Below, piece by piece: positions 56,749 through 64,000 of a stretch of DNA of 64,000 bases. Below the pieces are notes generated by a model. It saw nothing but the letters and a program-made list of their open reading frames with translations, was not told the DNA's origin and searched no databases. The translations under genes were made by a program, and so were the position numbers. The DNA is taken from contig NZ_JAESDH010000008.1 of assembly GCF_019249295.1 (NCBI RefSeq), positions 62,001-126,000 of the forward strand. The letters run 5' to 3'. This stretch comes from Alteromonas antoniana (lineage in GTDB: Bacteria; Pseudomonadota; Gammaproteobacteria; Enterobacterales; Alteromonadaceae). How positions within the stretch are numbered: the stretch's first letter is position 1; each line of letters starts with the position of its first letter.

Positions 56749-57893
56749 GAGTGAACTCCTGCATAACGATGCGGGTGACTGTCCTGCGCTGAGGCGCAAG
56801 GCAGAGAAACAGTAAAACACGCGCCCTGATCAGCCAGGTTCGCAACAGAGAGCTGGCCTTTGTGCGCGTTAATCACAGACTTGACCACAGCAAGTCCGAG
56901 CCCGGTTCCATGGGTTTTAGTCGTAAAAAAGGGTTCAAAAATCCGCGATTGCAGATCTGCAGGAACACCGGGCCCTTCATCACATACCGTAATGGCGACC
57001 TGGCCTTTCGCACATAACGCTTTTACCGTAATCGTGCCTGATTTCGCCGTAACCTGACTGGCATTATTAATCAGGTTAAGCAGTGCCCCCTGAAGCGCAG
57101 TAAGGTTGCCGGTGAAGGTAACGTCTGAATCGAATCCTTCCAGCCTGACGTTTTGCTCCGCCTGCTGTGCGATGGTTTGCGCGGTGGTGCGAATAGCCTC
57201 ATCGATATCCTGCAAAGTCAGCGTAGTAACAACTTGCTCTTCACCGGATTTTGCAAACAGCAGCATATCGTTTACCTGACTTTCCAGCTCTTTCAGACGC
57301 GCAGAAAGTTTGTTGGCAAAATTATGCGACGCCTCTTCACCCAGCCCTTTACGGGTCAGGTTTGACGCATACAGCATGGCGGCAGATAGCGGCGTTCTGA
57401 TCTGGTGTGCCAGCGAGGCTACCATCTTGCCTAACGAAGACAGGCGCTGCATATGACTGACTCTGGCCTGTAACTGACGGGTTTCTGTCAAATCCGTCAA
57501 TACAATCAACTGGCCAGGCTCTTTTTCCAGCGGCGTAATGGATAACTTCACTCGACGGCCATCCGTCAGTGACACTTCATGACCGTCATCAGCACGCGGT
57601 TTAAACGAACGATGAATGATAGTTCGCCAGATCTGGCCTTCAAGCGGTTCTCCAAGAAGATCCCGCGCCTGGTCGTTTGCCTGTCGTACAATGCCGCGCC
57701 CATCAAGAACAATCACGCCTGCCGGCATAACTTTAAGTAAATGTTCAAGTCGGCTGGCCTGTTGACGCAAAGAGGCAATATCAGCAGATGACACATCCTG
57801 ATTGCGCGGCGTTTGGTCATGACCGAACGCGGTGTACATCGAGTCGTCGTTGTCAAAATGTGTAGTGGCGCTAAGACTGCTATCGTATGCCAT
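56745..57893 (-). CDS. flrB: Sensor histidine kinase FlrB
   Basis: 382 residues, soluble (no membrane helix). A PAS-like domain at about 45-140, then HisKA with phospho-acceptor His163 (SLAHQIRTPLSAAML) and a HATPase domain (NLINNASQV, GPGVPADLQSRIFEPFFTTK, GTGLGLAVVKS). It phosphorylates FlrC in response to assembly state. GAGGA is 5 bases before the ATG. A sigma-54 promoter lies 47 bases upstream, for activation by FlrA. Confidence 0.95.
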   Translation of the reverse strand: MAYDSSLSATTHFDNDDSMYTAFGHDQTPRNQDVSSADIASLRQQASRLEHLLKVMPAGVIVLDGRGIVRQANDQARDLLGEPLEGQIWRTIIHRSFKPRADDGHEVSLTDGRRVKLSITPLEKEPGQLIVLTDLTETRQLQARVSHMQRLSSLGKMVASLAHQIRTPLSAAMLYASNLTRKGLGEEASHNFANKLSARLKELESQVNDMLLFAKSGEEQVVTTLTLQDIDEAIRTTAQTIAQQAEQNVRLEGFDSDVTFTGNLTALQGALLNLINNASQVTAKSGTITVKALCAKGQVAITVCDEGPGVPADLQSRIFEPFFTTKTHGTGLGLAVVKSVINAHKGQLSVANLADQGACFTVSLPCASAQDSHPHRYAGVHS

Positions 57894-57939
57894 AGTATCC
57901 TCGTCAAAAAGCAGACGGCTTGCTTATGTCATAGTGGAT

Positions 57940-57955
57940 AGCACGAGTCGTGCCA
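57940..57955 (-). promoter_or_regulatory. Sigma-54 promoter before flrBC
   Basis: On the minus strand TGGCACGACTCGTGCT matches the consensus TGGCACG-N4-TTGCW at all but one defined position (GTGCT for TTGCT). The best sigma-54 site in the window, as expected for a FlrA target. Confidence 0.85.
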
Positions 57956-58295
57956 ATTTAATTTTTAATATTTTTCATAAGGTTAGTGATAAATGGCGGT
58001 CACGGAATAACGTCAAAGATCCGACTTTCAAGGTTTTGAGGTGAGCAGCGTGCAGGCTTTTAAAATGATTGTCGCGTTCCGGAAACGCAGTGATAGTTGT
58101 TTTAAGAGGGAAACGGCAGTGTTCCGAAAACGACTTCAGCAGAAGGCGCTCACCCCACCCAAGACAAAAATAAGCGCGCTGACACCAAGCTTTTTCGACG
58201 ACCCGCACTGGGCGGGAAAGTCGTGACACATCTGTGCCAGCAGAAAGAACTTCAGTGAAAAATGTGATGCAGGGCGAGTAGCCCGCCCCGCGTTG
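57956..58295. other. Gap between flrA and the flrBC promoter
   Basis: No accepted gene. Two 12-base direct repeats differing at one base, GTTCCGGAAACG (58076-58087) and GTTCCGAAAACG (58121-58132), lie 45 bases apart, about 120-190 bases upstream of the sigma-54 site, where an enhancer for FlrA would sit. A weak GC hairpin near 58272-58290 follows the flrA stop. Confidence 0.35.
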
Positions 58296-59759
58296 TCAGA
58301 TTTGCTCTTCGCGTTGGATATCGTATTTACGCATCTTTTCAACCAGCGTTGTTCTGCGCATACCCAGCTTGTCTGCCGCCCTGGCAACTACCCAGTCCTG
58401 CTGTTCCAGCGCCTGCCGAATAAGATTGATTTCCAGTTCAGACAAATATTCTTTCAGATTGACGCCGCTTTCCGGGAGCTGAGAAGACATATAAGCGTCA
58501 CTGTCTTGCGATTCAGACTCGTCACTTTGCGCGGGCTCACTGGCAGCAGCCTCAGCAAAGATGGCGTTAAAGGCATCCCGTTCCAGTAATTCTTCAGGAT
58601 AGTCCGGCTGGTAGGCTTCCACATCACCGTACTGATACTTTTGCGGCAGATCCTGTATATCGACGATTTGCCCGGGATACAGGATGCTCAATCGTTCAAC
58701 CAGATTCGACAGCTCGCGCACATTGCCCGCCCAGTCATGCTCCATCAGAGAGCCGATAGCCTGCTCAGTAAACCGCACGCCATCAACGCCGTCGCCCTGA
58801 ATGCGGCTAATAAGCTCTTGCAACAACAACGGAATATCATCGCGACGCTCTCGTAATGCAGGACTGTCTATGGGAAAGACATTCAGACGATAGTACAAAT
58901 CCTCGCGGAATTTATCGTCTCTGATCATCGTCTCTAAATCACGATGTGTTGCAGCAATAATACGAACGTTGCACTGCATCGGCTTGTTGCCGCCAACACG
59001 TTCAAAAGTCCGTTCCTGCAGTACCCGCAAGAGCTTTACCTGCATCTGCATTGGCATATCGCCAATTTCATCCAGAAACAACGTACCGCCTTCGGCCAGC
59101 TCGAATCGCCCTTTTCGTGCACTGATAGCCCCTGTAAACGCGCCTTTTTCGTGCCCGAACAGCTCACTTTCCAGCAACTCGCCGGGAATGGCACCACAGT
59201 TTACCGGAATGAATGGCCCTTCTTTTCTGGCAGAGAGAAAGTGCACATTACGCGCTACCACTTCTTTACCCGTTCCGGATTCACCCAGAATCAGTACCGT
59301 GGCATCGGTAGGCGCAACTTGCTCGACCAGTCGGCGCACGCCCTGAATCTGATCGCTTTTACCAACCAGGCTGCGAAACAAGCGGGTTTTGGCGCCACTC
59401 CCTCTTGTTGCACCAGGTTTTTGGCGACTATATTCCTGACACCGGTGGATAGCCTGGGTGAGTACGGGGTAAGTAAGTGGCAAAGTAATAACACTGACCA
59501 GATTGCAGTCAGGCTTTATCTGGCCGTTGGCGGGCTGGATAGCCACAAAAGGAATATGAGGAAACTGTGTGATTATCGCTTTGGCTTTGGCCGCGTCATC
59601 AAAATCTATCAGCACAGCATCTACCTTAGTGGCGCGCAATGCCTCTTCACAAGCGGAAAAACTTGTGTGCTGGCATGGCTCCCCCAAGAAGGTAATGATG
59701 GTTTCTAAGCTGTGAGTAAGGTCGCCGTTATCACTAACGAGCAAGATATCCTTCATCAA
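58296..59759 (-). CDS. flrA: Master flagellar regulator FlrA (FleQ-type)
   Basis: 487 residues. The N-terminal receiver-like domain (about 1-120, [10 protein letters not shown]...) is of the FleQ type, not normally phosphorylated. The AAA+ domain (about 135-375) has [20 protein letters not shown] and [10 protein letters not shown], and the C-terminal Fis HTH is [18 protein letters not shown]. It starts the flagellar cascade with sigma-54; FleQ/FlrA proteins also bind c-di-GMP and are restrained by FlhG. GGGGA precedes the tandem ATGs at 59759/59756. No sigma-54 promoter is visible upstream. Confidence 0.95.
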   Translation of the reverse strand: MMKDILLVSDNGDLTHSLETIITFLGEPCQHTSFSACEEALRATKVDAVLIDFDDAAKAKAIITQFPHIPFVAIQPANGQIKPDCNLVSVITLPLTYPVLTQAIHRCQEYSRQKPGATRGSGAKTRLFRSLVGKSDQIQGVRRLVEQVAPTDATVLILGESGTGKEVVARNVHFLSARKEGPFIPVNCGAIPGELLESELFGHEKGAFTGAISARKGRFELAEGGTLFLDEIGDMPMQMQVKLLRVLQERTFERVGGNKPMQCNVRIIAATHRDLETMIRDDKFREDLYYRLNVFPIDSPALRERRDDIPLLLQELISRIQGDGVDGVRFTEQAIGSLMEHDWAGNVRELSNLVERLSILYPGQIVDIQDLPQKYQYGDVEAYQPDYPEELLERDAFNAIFAEAAASEPAQSDESESQDSDAYMSSQLPESGVNLKEYLSELEINLIRQALEQQDWVVARAADKLGMRRTTLVEKMRKYDIQREEQI

Positions 59760-59861
59760 TTCCCCGAAAACGCGTTTTTATTATTAACAGTTTAGCGCAC
59801 CTGCATGATTGTAACGGCAAAAGATACCAGCGCAACTGCTGATTCCTGAATTCCAGTAATA

Positions 59862-59887
59862 AAAAAAGCAGGTTACCCTGCTTTTTT
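59862..59887 (-). terminator. Rho-independent terminator after the flagellin gene
   Basis: On the minus strand AAAAAAGCAGG-GTAA-CCTGCTTTTTT, 16 bases after the flagellin stop. A strong stem with a long U-tract. Confidence 0.92.
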
Positions 59888-59902
59888 CAAATTCTGTGAA
59901 GA

Positions 59903-60703
59903 TTAATTGAGCAGGTTGAGCACTTGTCCCTTCTGCTGATTGGACTGAGCCTGAACGGTTAATGCCGCCTGACCTAATGTGTCATTGGCAATGCTTTGCG
60001 ATACTGCCTGCGCATAATCTGTATCTGCAATTCGGCTTCGCGCTGCTGACGTATTCACATCGGCTTGAGAAAGGTTGCGCGCCGTGCTCTCAAACTGGCT
60101 TTGGGTTGCCCCCAAATCAGATCGCGCACCGCCAACCACTTCAATAGCAGCATCTGCGGCACTAAGAGCATCGTTTACGCTGGTTCCACCTGTGATATCG
60201 ATGCTGAGCACATCCGATAGCTGACTGCCTATGTCCTGCGTATTTACATCAATTTGCTGACCGTCATTTGCCCCTACCTGAAAACTCAATGAACCATTTT
60301 CAGATAACAGCGGTTTTCCGGCAAAATTTGTTTGCTCGATGGTCTGACTGATATTGTCCTGCAACTGGGTGATTTCAGACTGTATGGCCTGTTTATCAGA
60401 ATCGCTTAAGATCCCGTTGCCGGCCTGAATGGTAAGCTCGCGAATGCGATTAACATCATTATTGATGTTTCCCAACCCACCTTCTGCTACTTGCGCCAGT
60501 GAAATGCCGTCATAGGCATTACTAATAGCCTGGCGGTTCCCTTCAACCTGTGAAGTCAGCCGGTCGATAATCTGCTGCGCCGCAGCGCCATCAGCGGCAC
60601 TGTTTATCTTTTTGCCGCTGGCAAGTTTCTCCATCAGGTTGGTTTGTTTTTCCTGCACCTGTTGGAGAAGCGACGATGAGCCTGAGCTGTTAAATTCAAT
60701 CAT
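59903..60703 (-). CDS. Short flagellin with an atypical N-terminus
   Basis: 266 residues with the D0/D1 helices of flagellin: LASGKKINSAADGAAAQQIIDRLTSQ near the N-terminus, ISLAQVAEGGLGNINNDVNRIRELTIQAGNG, and the C-terminal SRIADTDYAQAVSQSIANDTLGQAALTVQAQ region ending LNLLN. The variable D2/D3 region is almost absent. It opens MIEFNSSGSSSLLQQVQE, not the usual MA-x-I-N-T-N, so the first D0 residues differ from standard flagellins. GGAGG is 5 bases before the ATG. A FliA promoter is not clear: TAAAGTAT is a good -35, but the -10 is poor. It may be a minor filament protein; the main flagellins are probably elsewhere. Confidence 0.9.
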   Translation of the reverse strand: MIEFNSSGSSSLLQQVQEKQTNLMEKLASGKKINSAADGAAAQQIIDRLTSQVEGNRQAISNAYDGISLAQVAEGGLGNINNDVNRIRELTIQAGNGILSDSDKQAIQSEITQLQDNISQTIEQTNFAGKPLLSENGSLSFQVGANDGQQIDVNTQDIGSQLSDVLSIDITGGTSVNDALSAADAAIEVVGGARSDLGATQSQFESTARNLSQADVNTSAARSRIADTDYAQAVSQSIANDTLGQAALTVQAQSNQQKGQVLNLLN

Positions 60704-60965
60704 AGCACCTCCGCTAATATTATAATCAGTTTAGCAGAATAATGACTATTTACTAAGCAAGATGCCGCATACTTTAGTATATTAATTCATACCATAGCCA
60801 GTATCACTTTGTTTTGTATGGGCTAAGTTTTGTTACCAGGGTATATTTCACCATTTAGATTAGTTTTTCAGTATATTGCGTTAAGAGAATTATTGCCACG
60901 ATACAACTTAACACTTAATGTGGTTAAGCTAAGGTATGCTGACTGCTCAAAAATCGGAGGAACCA

Positions 60966-61712
60966 TTGGGAAAGGCAATAGCAACAACAGCTGATTTTGT
61001 AAAGCGCGTACTGGATCGTAAAAGAGACGGCTCATTAAAGGATACGCAGGTTCTTGAATTTTTTCACTTCGCATATCCTCTTGCTGAAAAATCATATGCC
61101 CAGCTATATCAGGACCTGTGGGTGCTTTTCATGCTCAAAGAAAAACAGGTCGGCTTTTTTGTTGAGTTTGGCGCATGTGACGGCTTATCAATGAGCAATA
61201 CAGCTTTACTTGAACGTGAATACGGATGGAAAGGTATTCTCGCCGAGCCTAACCCAAGATGGCATAACGCACTCAAACAGGAAAGGAACTGCTCAATTTG
61301 TTTTGACTGTGTCACTGACGGCGAATATGCCACGACTACTTTTTACGATGTCGAGAGCGAACCTGAGCTTTCCCGGTTAAGTAACATCGTTCCGACAGAT
61401 CATCATGAGGAAACCGGTGCTCGAGCAGACGCCAATGTTATTTCAGTTAATTGTCTGTCGTTGAACGAATTGCTACAAAGATACAATGCGCCCGACACCA
61501 TCGATTTCTTATCTATCGACACAGAAGGGTCTGAATACGAAATTCTTAAAAATTTTGACATCCAAAAATGGCATATAAAGTTAATTGCCGTGGAGCACGG
61601 TGGAGACCAAAAAAAGCGCGAAAGAATAAAGGAACTTCTCACCGGTAAGGGTTTTTCTCGTTGGAATACCGAGGTTTCACGTTGGGATGATTGGTACGTT
61701 AACCAATATTAG
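60966..61712 (+). CDS. FkbM-family methyltransferase
   Basis: About 248 residues from a TTG at 60966, chosen because GGAGG lies 5 bases upstream; the in-frame ATG at 60936 has no properly spaced site. FkbM-type SAM methyltransferase: GFFVEFGACDGLSMSNT is motif I, GWKGILAEPNPRWHNAL carries the conserved ExN/P segment, and IDFLSIDTEGSEYEILKNFD is the typical DTEG core. Such enzymes O-methylate sugars in lipopolysaccharide, capsule, flagellar glycans or secondary metabolites. It is beside flagellin and two sulfotransferase-like genes, suggesting surface-glycan decoration. Convergent with the next gene, 19 bases apart. Confidence 0.9.
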   Translation: MGKAIATTADFVKRVLDRKRDGSLKDTQVLEFFHFAYPLAEKSYAQLYQDLWVLFMLKEKQVGFFVEFGACDGLSMSNTALLEREYGWKGILAEPNPRWHNALKQERNCSICFDCVTDGEYATTTFYDVESEPELSRLSNIVPTDHHEETGARADANVISVNCLSLNELLQRYNAPDTIDFLSIDTEGSEYEILKNFDIQKWHIKLIAVEHGGDQKKRERIKELLTGKGFSRWNTEVSRWDDWYVNQY

Positions 61713-61731
61713 ACTTGTAAATTAAACCATT

Positions 61732-62664
61732 TCAAACGAGGCGCCTGATTATTCTCAATGTATCACTAATTTGAAGCCCCTCTGAATCAAGCTTTAGTGA
61801 TGGCGGGCTTAGTTTTATATCTAAGTTTTCTCTGACCCAGATTCTGTCTGCCTTGTATCGATCGACAATGATGTTACATAACTCTTCAGTCAGCATGGTC
61901 GAGCCTGGTTGTGCACTACCAAATTCATTAAGCAAAAGCTGTCTAAATTGTTCGAAACCGGGCCCAAGTAACCTTACATTTTCTGGCCATGACTGCAGTA
62001 GCTCAATCGCTTTCCTTGGTAAACTCACATTAGTTGCAGGCTGACAAACACGCGCAAAAATATCTTTCGGGACCCCAATAATATCTGAGATACGATGCCA
62101 GAATTGATTCTTCACCGATGAGAATGGAAAAGCATTTAATTTTACATGCTGCCTGTCAGATAAAACTGGAGACAGCTTTTTTTCAAAAAAGTAATCGGGC
62201 TTGTCAATAAACTCTGATACATAATTCTCTGGACTAAGCTTAGTTGCATTTGTTGACAACTGCCGTAAGTACGCAGAATTGATCAAGCTCAACTGCTCTC
62301 GCACGATTGCAATTATTTCAATATCAAAATCAGTAAACGCATTTCTCAAATTTTCGTAATTGTTACAGTAGATAAAAGCCTCGGAAGACAAGAAAACGCT
62401 ATCAACGTTGGAGTCACAATGTGACACTTCTTCTTTAAGTTCCTGCAATAACGCCGTAATTGACGCAGGCTTAATCCAATCTACTGGTGACGAGAGTAAT
62501 GGGTAAGCCCATTGATGATGACCGACATGTTGCAATCCTGATTTGGGGTAGAGAATACCATGCAGTAAGAGTTCCTCACGTTTATTGTAGAACGCGGTCT
62601 GAATTGACGTTGAACCAGACCTTGGCCAACCAATGTGTAAATACAGCTTCAACTTTTGAGCCAT
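61732..62664 (-). CDS. Sulfotransferase-like protein
   Basis: About 310 residues from the ATG at 62664; an in-frame GTG at 62685 is possible. The start YLHIGWPRSGSTSIQTAF is the PAPS 5'-phosphosulfate loop of the sulfotransferase/P-loop family, followed by LHGILYPKSG and a strand with VFLSSEAF and IEIIAIVREQLSLINSAYLRQL, equivalent to the 3'-phosphate binding region. It would transfer sulfate from PAPS to a sugar or lipid. The acceptor is unknown. It is 57 bases downstream of another sulfotransferase gene. Confidence 0.75.
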   Translation of the reverse strand: MAQKLKLYLHIGWPRSGSTSIQTAFYNKREELLLHGILYPKSGLQHVGHHQWAYPLLSSPVDWIKPASITALLQELKEEVSHCDSNVDSVFLSSEAFIYCNNYENLRNAFTDFDIEIIAIVREQLSLINSAYLRQLSTNATKLSPENYVSEFIDKPDYFFEKKLSPVLSDRQHVKLNAFPFSSVKNQFWHRISDIIGVPKDIFARVCQPATNVSLPRKAIELLQSWPENVRLLGPGFEQFRQLLLNEFGSAQPGSTMLTEELCNIIVDRYKADRIWVRENLDIKLSPPSLKLDSEGLQISDTLRIIRRLV

Positions 62665-62721
62665 AAAAAATATTCTTTGCCTCACCGAATGTTACTTATG
62701 ATTATCCCCACGATAACAACA

Positions 62722-63813
62722 CTAGAAAGTAAAAATTGCATCGTCTGGCATATGTAGATTCAGCAACTCCCTTATCGTTGTTGCGTGATGGAAGCTCGCT
62801 ACAATAAAAACGCTATCGCAATGCCTACTCGAATCAAATTGACTGACTTCCAGTCCGCAAAACTTTCTACCGATGTCAGAATAACTATCGACAAACCCAG
62901 TAACCGGAATATTTTCACTATGCAGCACCCCGTGGAGGTACTCTCCAAGTTCACAAGCCCCATAAATATACAGCGGCTTTCCGGCAGTGAGAGCTCTCTG
63001 GCACGTTACGATAAGAGAAGATAACTGCCTGGACACCTTCCTGTCAGATGCTCGAGGACCGAAGCCGAGGTATCGACGACTATCAAAAGGTTGCGGGGCT
63101 AAGCCCTGATTTGGTGAGGCTAGTACGACATTATGGCTATTTTCATATTGGTAGTACGCAAGCAACTCGTGCATATTTTCCAAAATCCACGCATATTCCG
63201 TCTCATCTATACTCCGCGCTCTAGTCGCGATTTGATTTGATATCCCCTTATCAAGGGAGTCTACAAAGCTCGCATTTGACTCAGTGACATAAGCAATACC
63301 GCTGAGATCGGTATCCTTTTCAAGCATGCCTGAATGAAACTCTATAGGCAGCGACTTGCATGCCCGTTTTAAGGCTTGCTCAGGATTACTTATAAACGAC
63401 TCGAACTGAATAATCGGATATCCTTTTTGCATAAAAAATTGCCAGTCATGCAGAAAACGCCTGAATCTCAAAAATAAAGGTGGATCTTCTGCGGTAGTAC
63501 TATTCAGTCCGTACCACTTGTTCTTTAGTGACGCCCACGCGTCGAAAGGGTTTCGTACAATGAGCAAAGGGTATACTTCGAAGCCCTCAATAGCATAAAC
63601 CTCAGCCACTTCCTGCCAGGAGAATGCGACAGTTGTCATTTTAACCCATGTCAGAGATGTGCTCACACGTGACAGGTTTACCTCAATTCGGTCTGACGCC
63701 ATATCTAGCACACCATCCAGATCAGGGTGCTTTAAAAAGCAAGAGGAAACGAGTGTAGTACCTCCACTCTGAAGTCCAGAGGCAAGTATCATTGTCTTTT
63801 TCAAATTATACAT
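62722..63813 (-). CDS. Sulfotransferase fused to a C-terminal Rossmann-like domain
   Basis: 363 residues in two parts. Residues 1-235 resemble a sulfotransferase: P-loop ILASGLQSGGTTLVSSCFL, and LLIVRNPFDAWASLKNKW as the 3'-phosphate motif. Residues about 275-363 form a separate alpha/beta domain (LYIYGACELGEYLHGVL, VTGFVDSYSD, SVFIVASFHHATTIRELL) like the nucleotide-binding N-domain seen in sugar-modifying enzymes and as an add-on to glycan-biosynthesis proteins. The same domain ends the upstream gene. The ATG overlaps that gene by 13 bases, so translation is coupled. Probably acts in surface-glycan sulfation or assembly; substrate unknown. Confidence 0.7.
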   Translation of the reverse strand: MYNLKKTMILASGLQSGGTTLVSSCFLKHPDLDGVLDMASDRIEVNLSRVSTSLTWVKMTTVAFSWQEVAEVYAIEGFEVYPLLIVRNPFDAWASLKNKWYGLNSTTAEDPPLFLRFRRFLHDWQFFMQKGYPIIQFESFISNPEQALKRACKSLPIEFHSGMLEKDTDLSGIAYVTESNASFVDSLDKGISNQIATRARSIDETEYAWILENMHELLAYYQYENSHNVVLASPNQGLAPQPFDSRRYLGFGPRASDRKVSRQLSSLIVTCQRALTAGKPLYIYGACELGEYLHGVLHSENIPVTGFVDSYSDIGRKFCGLEVSQFDSSRHCDSVFIVASFHHATTIRELLNLHMPDDAIFTF

Positions 63814-64000
63814 TCCTCTTTGACACCAGAAGCCAGAAGCTTGTTTTTTACTGCTGTATAGCTGGAATAGCTTGCGATGAAATAAATAAGGTCTTCCTCA
63901 ACAGTCAATGCCTGCCATGGCTTTACTGTGGCACCCATAAAGTCTGCTCCGGCTTTGGTATCGTCAATCACCTGCACGCTATAGACCGTGTTCATTGGCT
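63801..64000 (-). CDS. Partial gene ending in the same Rossmann-like domain
   Basis: The gene runs in from beyond the right edge; the frame is open to base 64000. Its last 65 codons (VQVIDDTKAGADFMGATV, then IYFIASYSSYTAVKNKLL) align with the C-terminal domain of the sulfotransferase fusion that follows (VTGFVDSYSD..., FIVASFHHATTIREL). The N-terminal part is not visible, so I cannot name the enzyme. It is the upstream partner of the fusion gene in the same operon, overlapping it by 13 bases. Confidence 0.6.
   Translation of the reverse strand, partial: PMNTVYSVQVIDDTKAGADFMGATVKPWQALTVEEDLIYFIASYSSYTAVKNKLLASGVKEECII

Noticed and set aside
58041-58226. 61-codon plus-strand frame starting GTG between flrA and flrB
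   Set aside because: Lys/Arg-rich with no family resemblance; an equally long frame exists on the other strand; the region is better explained as regulatory.
60755-60790. FliA promoter for the flagellin gene
   Set aside because: TAAAGTAT is a good -35, but the -10 at the right distance (CTTAGTAA) matches GCCGATAA poorly, so I do not list it as a promoter.
1-64000. Mobile elements, prophage, CRISPR, tRNA or rRNA genes
   Set aside because: No transposase, integrase, repeat-spacer array, tRNA cloverleaf or rRNA sequence was recognised anywhere in the window.

Overview
This 64 kb window looks like a chromosomal segment of a marine gammaproteobacterium of the Alteromonadales, most likely Alteromonadaceae (Alteromonas/Salinimonas-like). 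The reasons are a FlrABC-controlled polar-flagellum cluster carrying the ParC/ParP chemotaxis-array positioning pair, MetJ- and MetR-type methionine control, roughly balanced base composition, and protein sequences close to Alteromonas/Vibrio/Shewanella types. I see no tRNA, rRNA, CRISPR array, insertion sequence, integrase or plasmid origin; the window is a continuous host backbone.

Layout. (1) 1-6.1 kb: the end of a GNAT/FemAB-like gene, an M13 zinc metallopeptidase lipoprotein, a lipoprotein of the metallo-beta-lactamase fold, and a HTH-TolB-TPR regulator divergent from a small exported protein, with three phased 10-bp repeats between them. (2) 6.1-13.4 kb: a three-subunit molybdenum aldehyde oxidoreductase (PaoABC type, apparently cytoplasmic), then a three-gene operon of a small phosphate-binding-like periplasmic protein, an outer-membrane barrel protein and a membrane diguanylate cyclase. 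(3) 13.8-17.3 kb: a SulP anion transporter with a beta-carbonic anhydrase, divergent from an OxyR-like LysR regulator that lacks the first redox cysteine. (4) 17.3-28.6 kb: a methionine region with metE/metR divergent around a MetR box, a chemoreceptor, and an operon metA - metH N-half - metH C-half - DUF938 methyltransferase behind a promoter overlapped by tandem MetJ boxes. MetH is split into two complete genes at the linker between the homocysteine and folate modules.

(5) 28.7-59.8 kb, almost all on the minus strand: the flagellar/chemotaxis supercluster. Read in transcription order it is flrA, flrB-flrC, fliE-F-G-H-I-J, fliK-L-M-N-O-P-Q-R-flhB, flhA-flhF-flhG-fliA-cheY-cheZ-cheA-cheB-parC-parP-cheW, then a DUF2802 gene. 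Near-consensus sigma-54 sites lie before flrB, fliE, fliK and flhA, which fits the FlrA -> FlrBC -> FliA hierarchy. CheA has no recognisable P2 domain; in its place is a long linker with three copies of an acidic ALLD-LHG motif resembling the CheY-binding tails of the FliM and CheZ encoded in this same window.

(6) 59.9-64 kb: a short flagellin with an unusual N-terminus, followed by a glycan-decoration locus (FkbM methyltransferase, a sulfotransferase-like protein, and a sulfotransferase fused to a Rossmann-like C-terminal domain whose homologue also ends the next, truncated gene). The usual flaG-fliD-fliS genes between flagellin and flrA are absent here.

The strongest leads for new biology are the CheA linker motifs, the PBP-like/barrel/GGDEF operon, the sulfotransferase-Rossmann fusions beside flagellin, the OxyR-like regulator beside the carbonic anhydrase, and the orderly MetH split.
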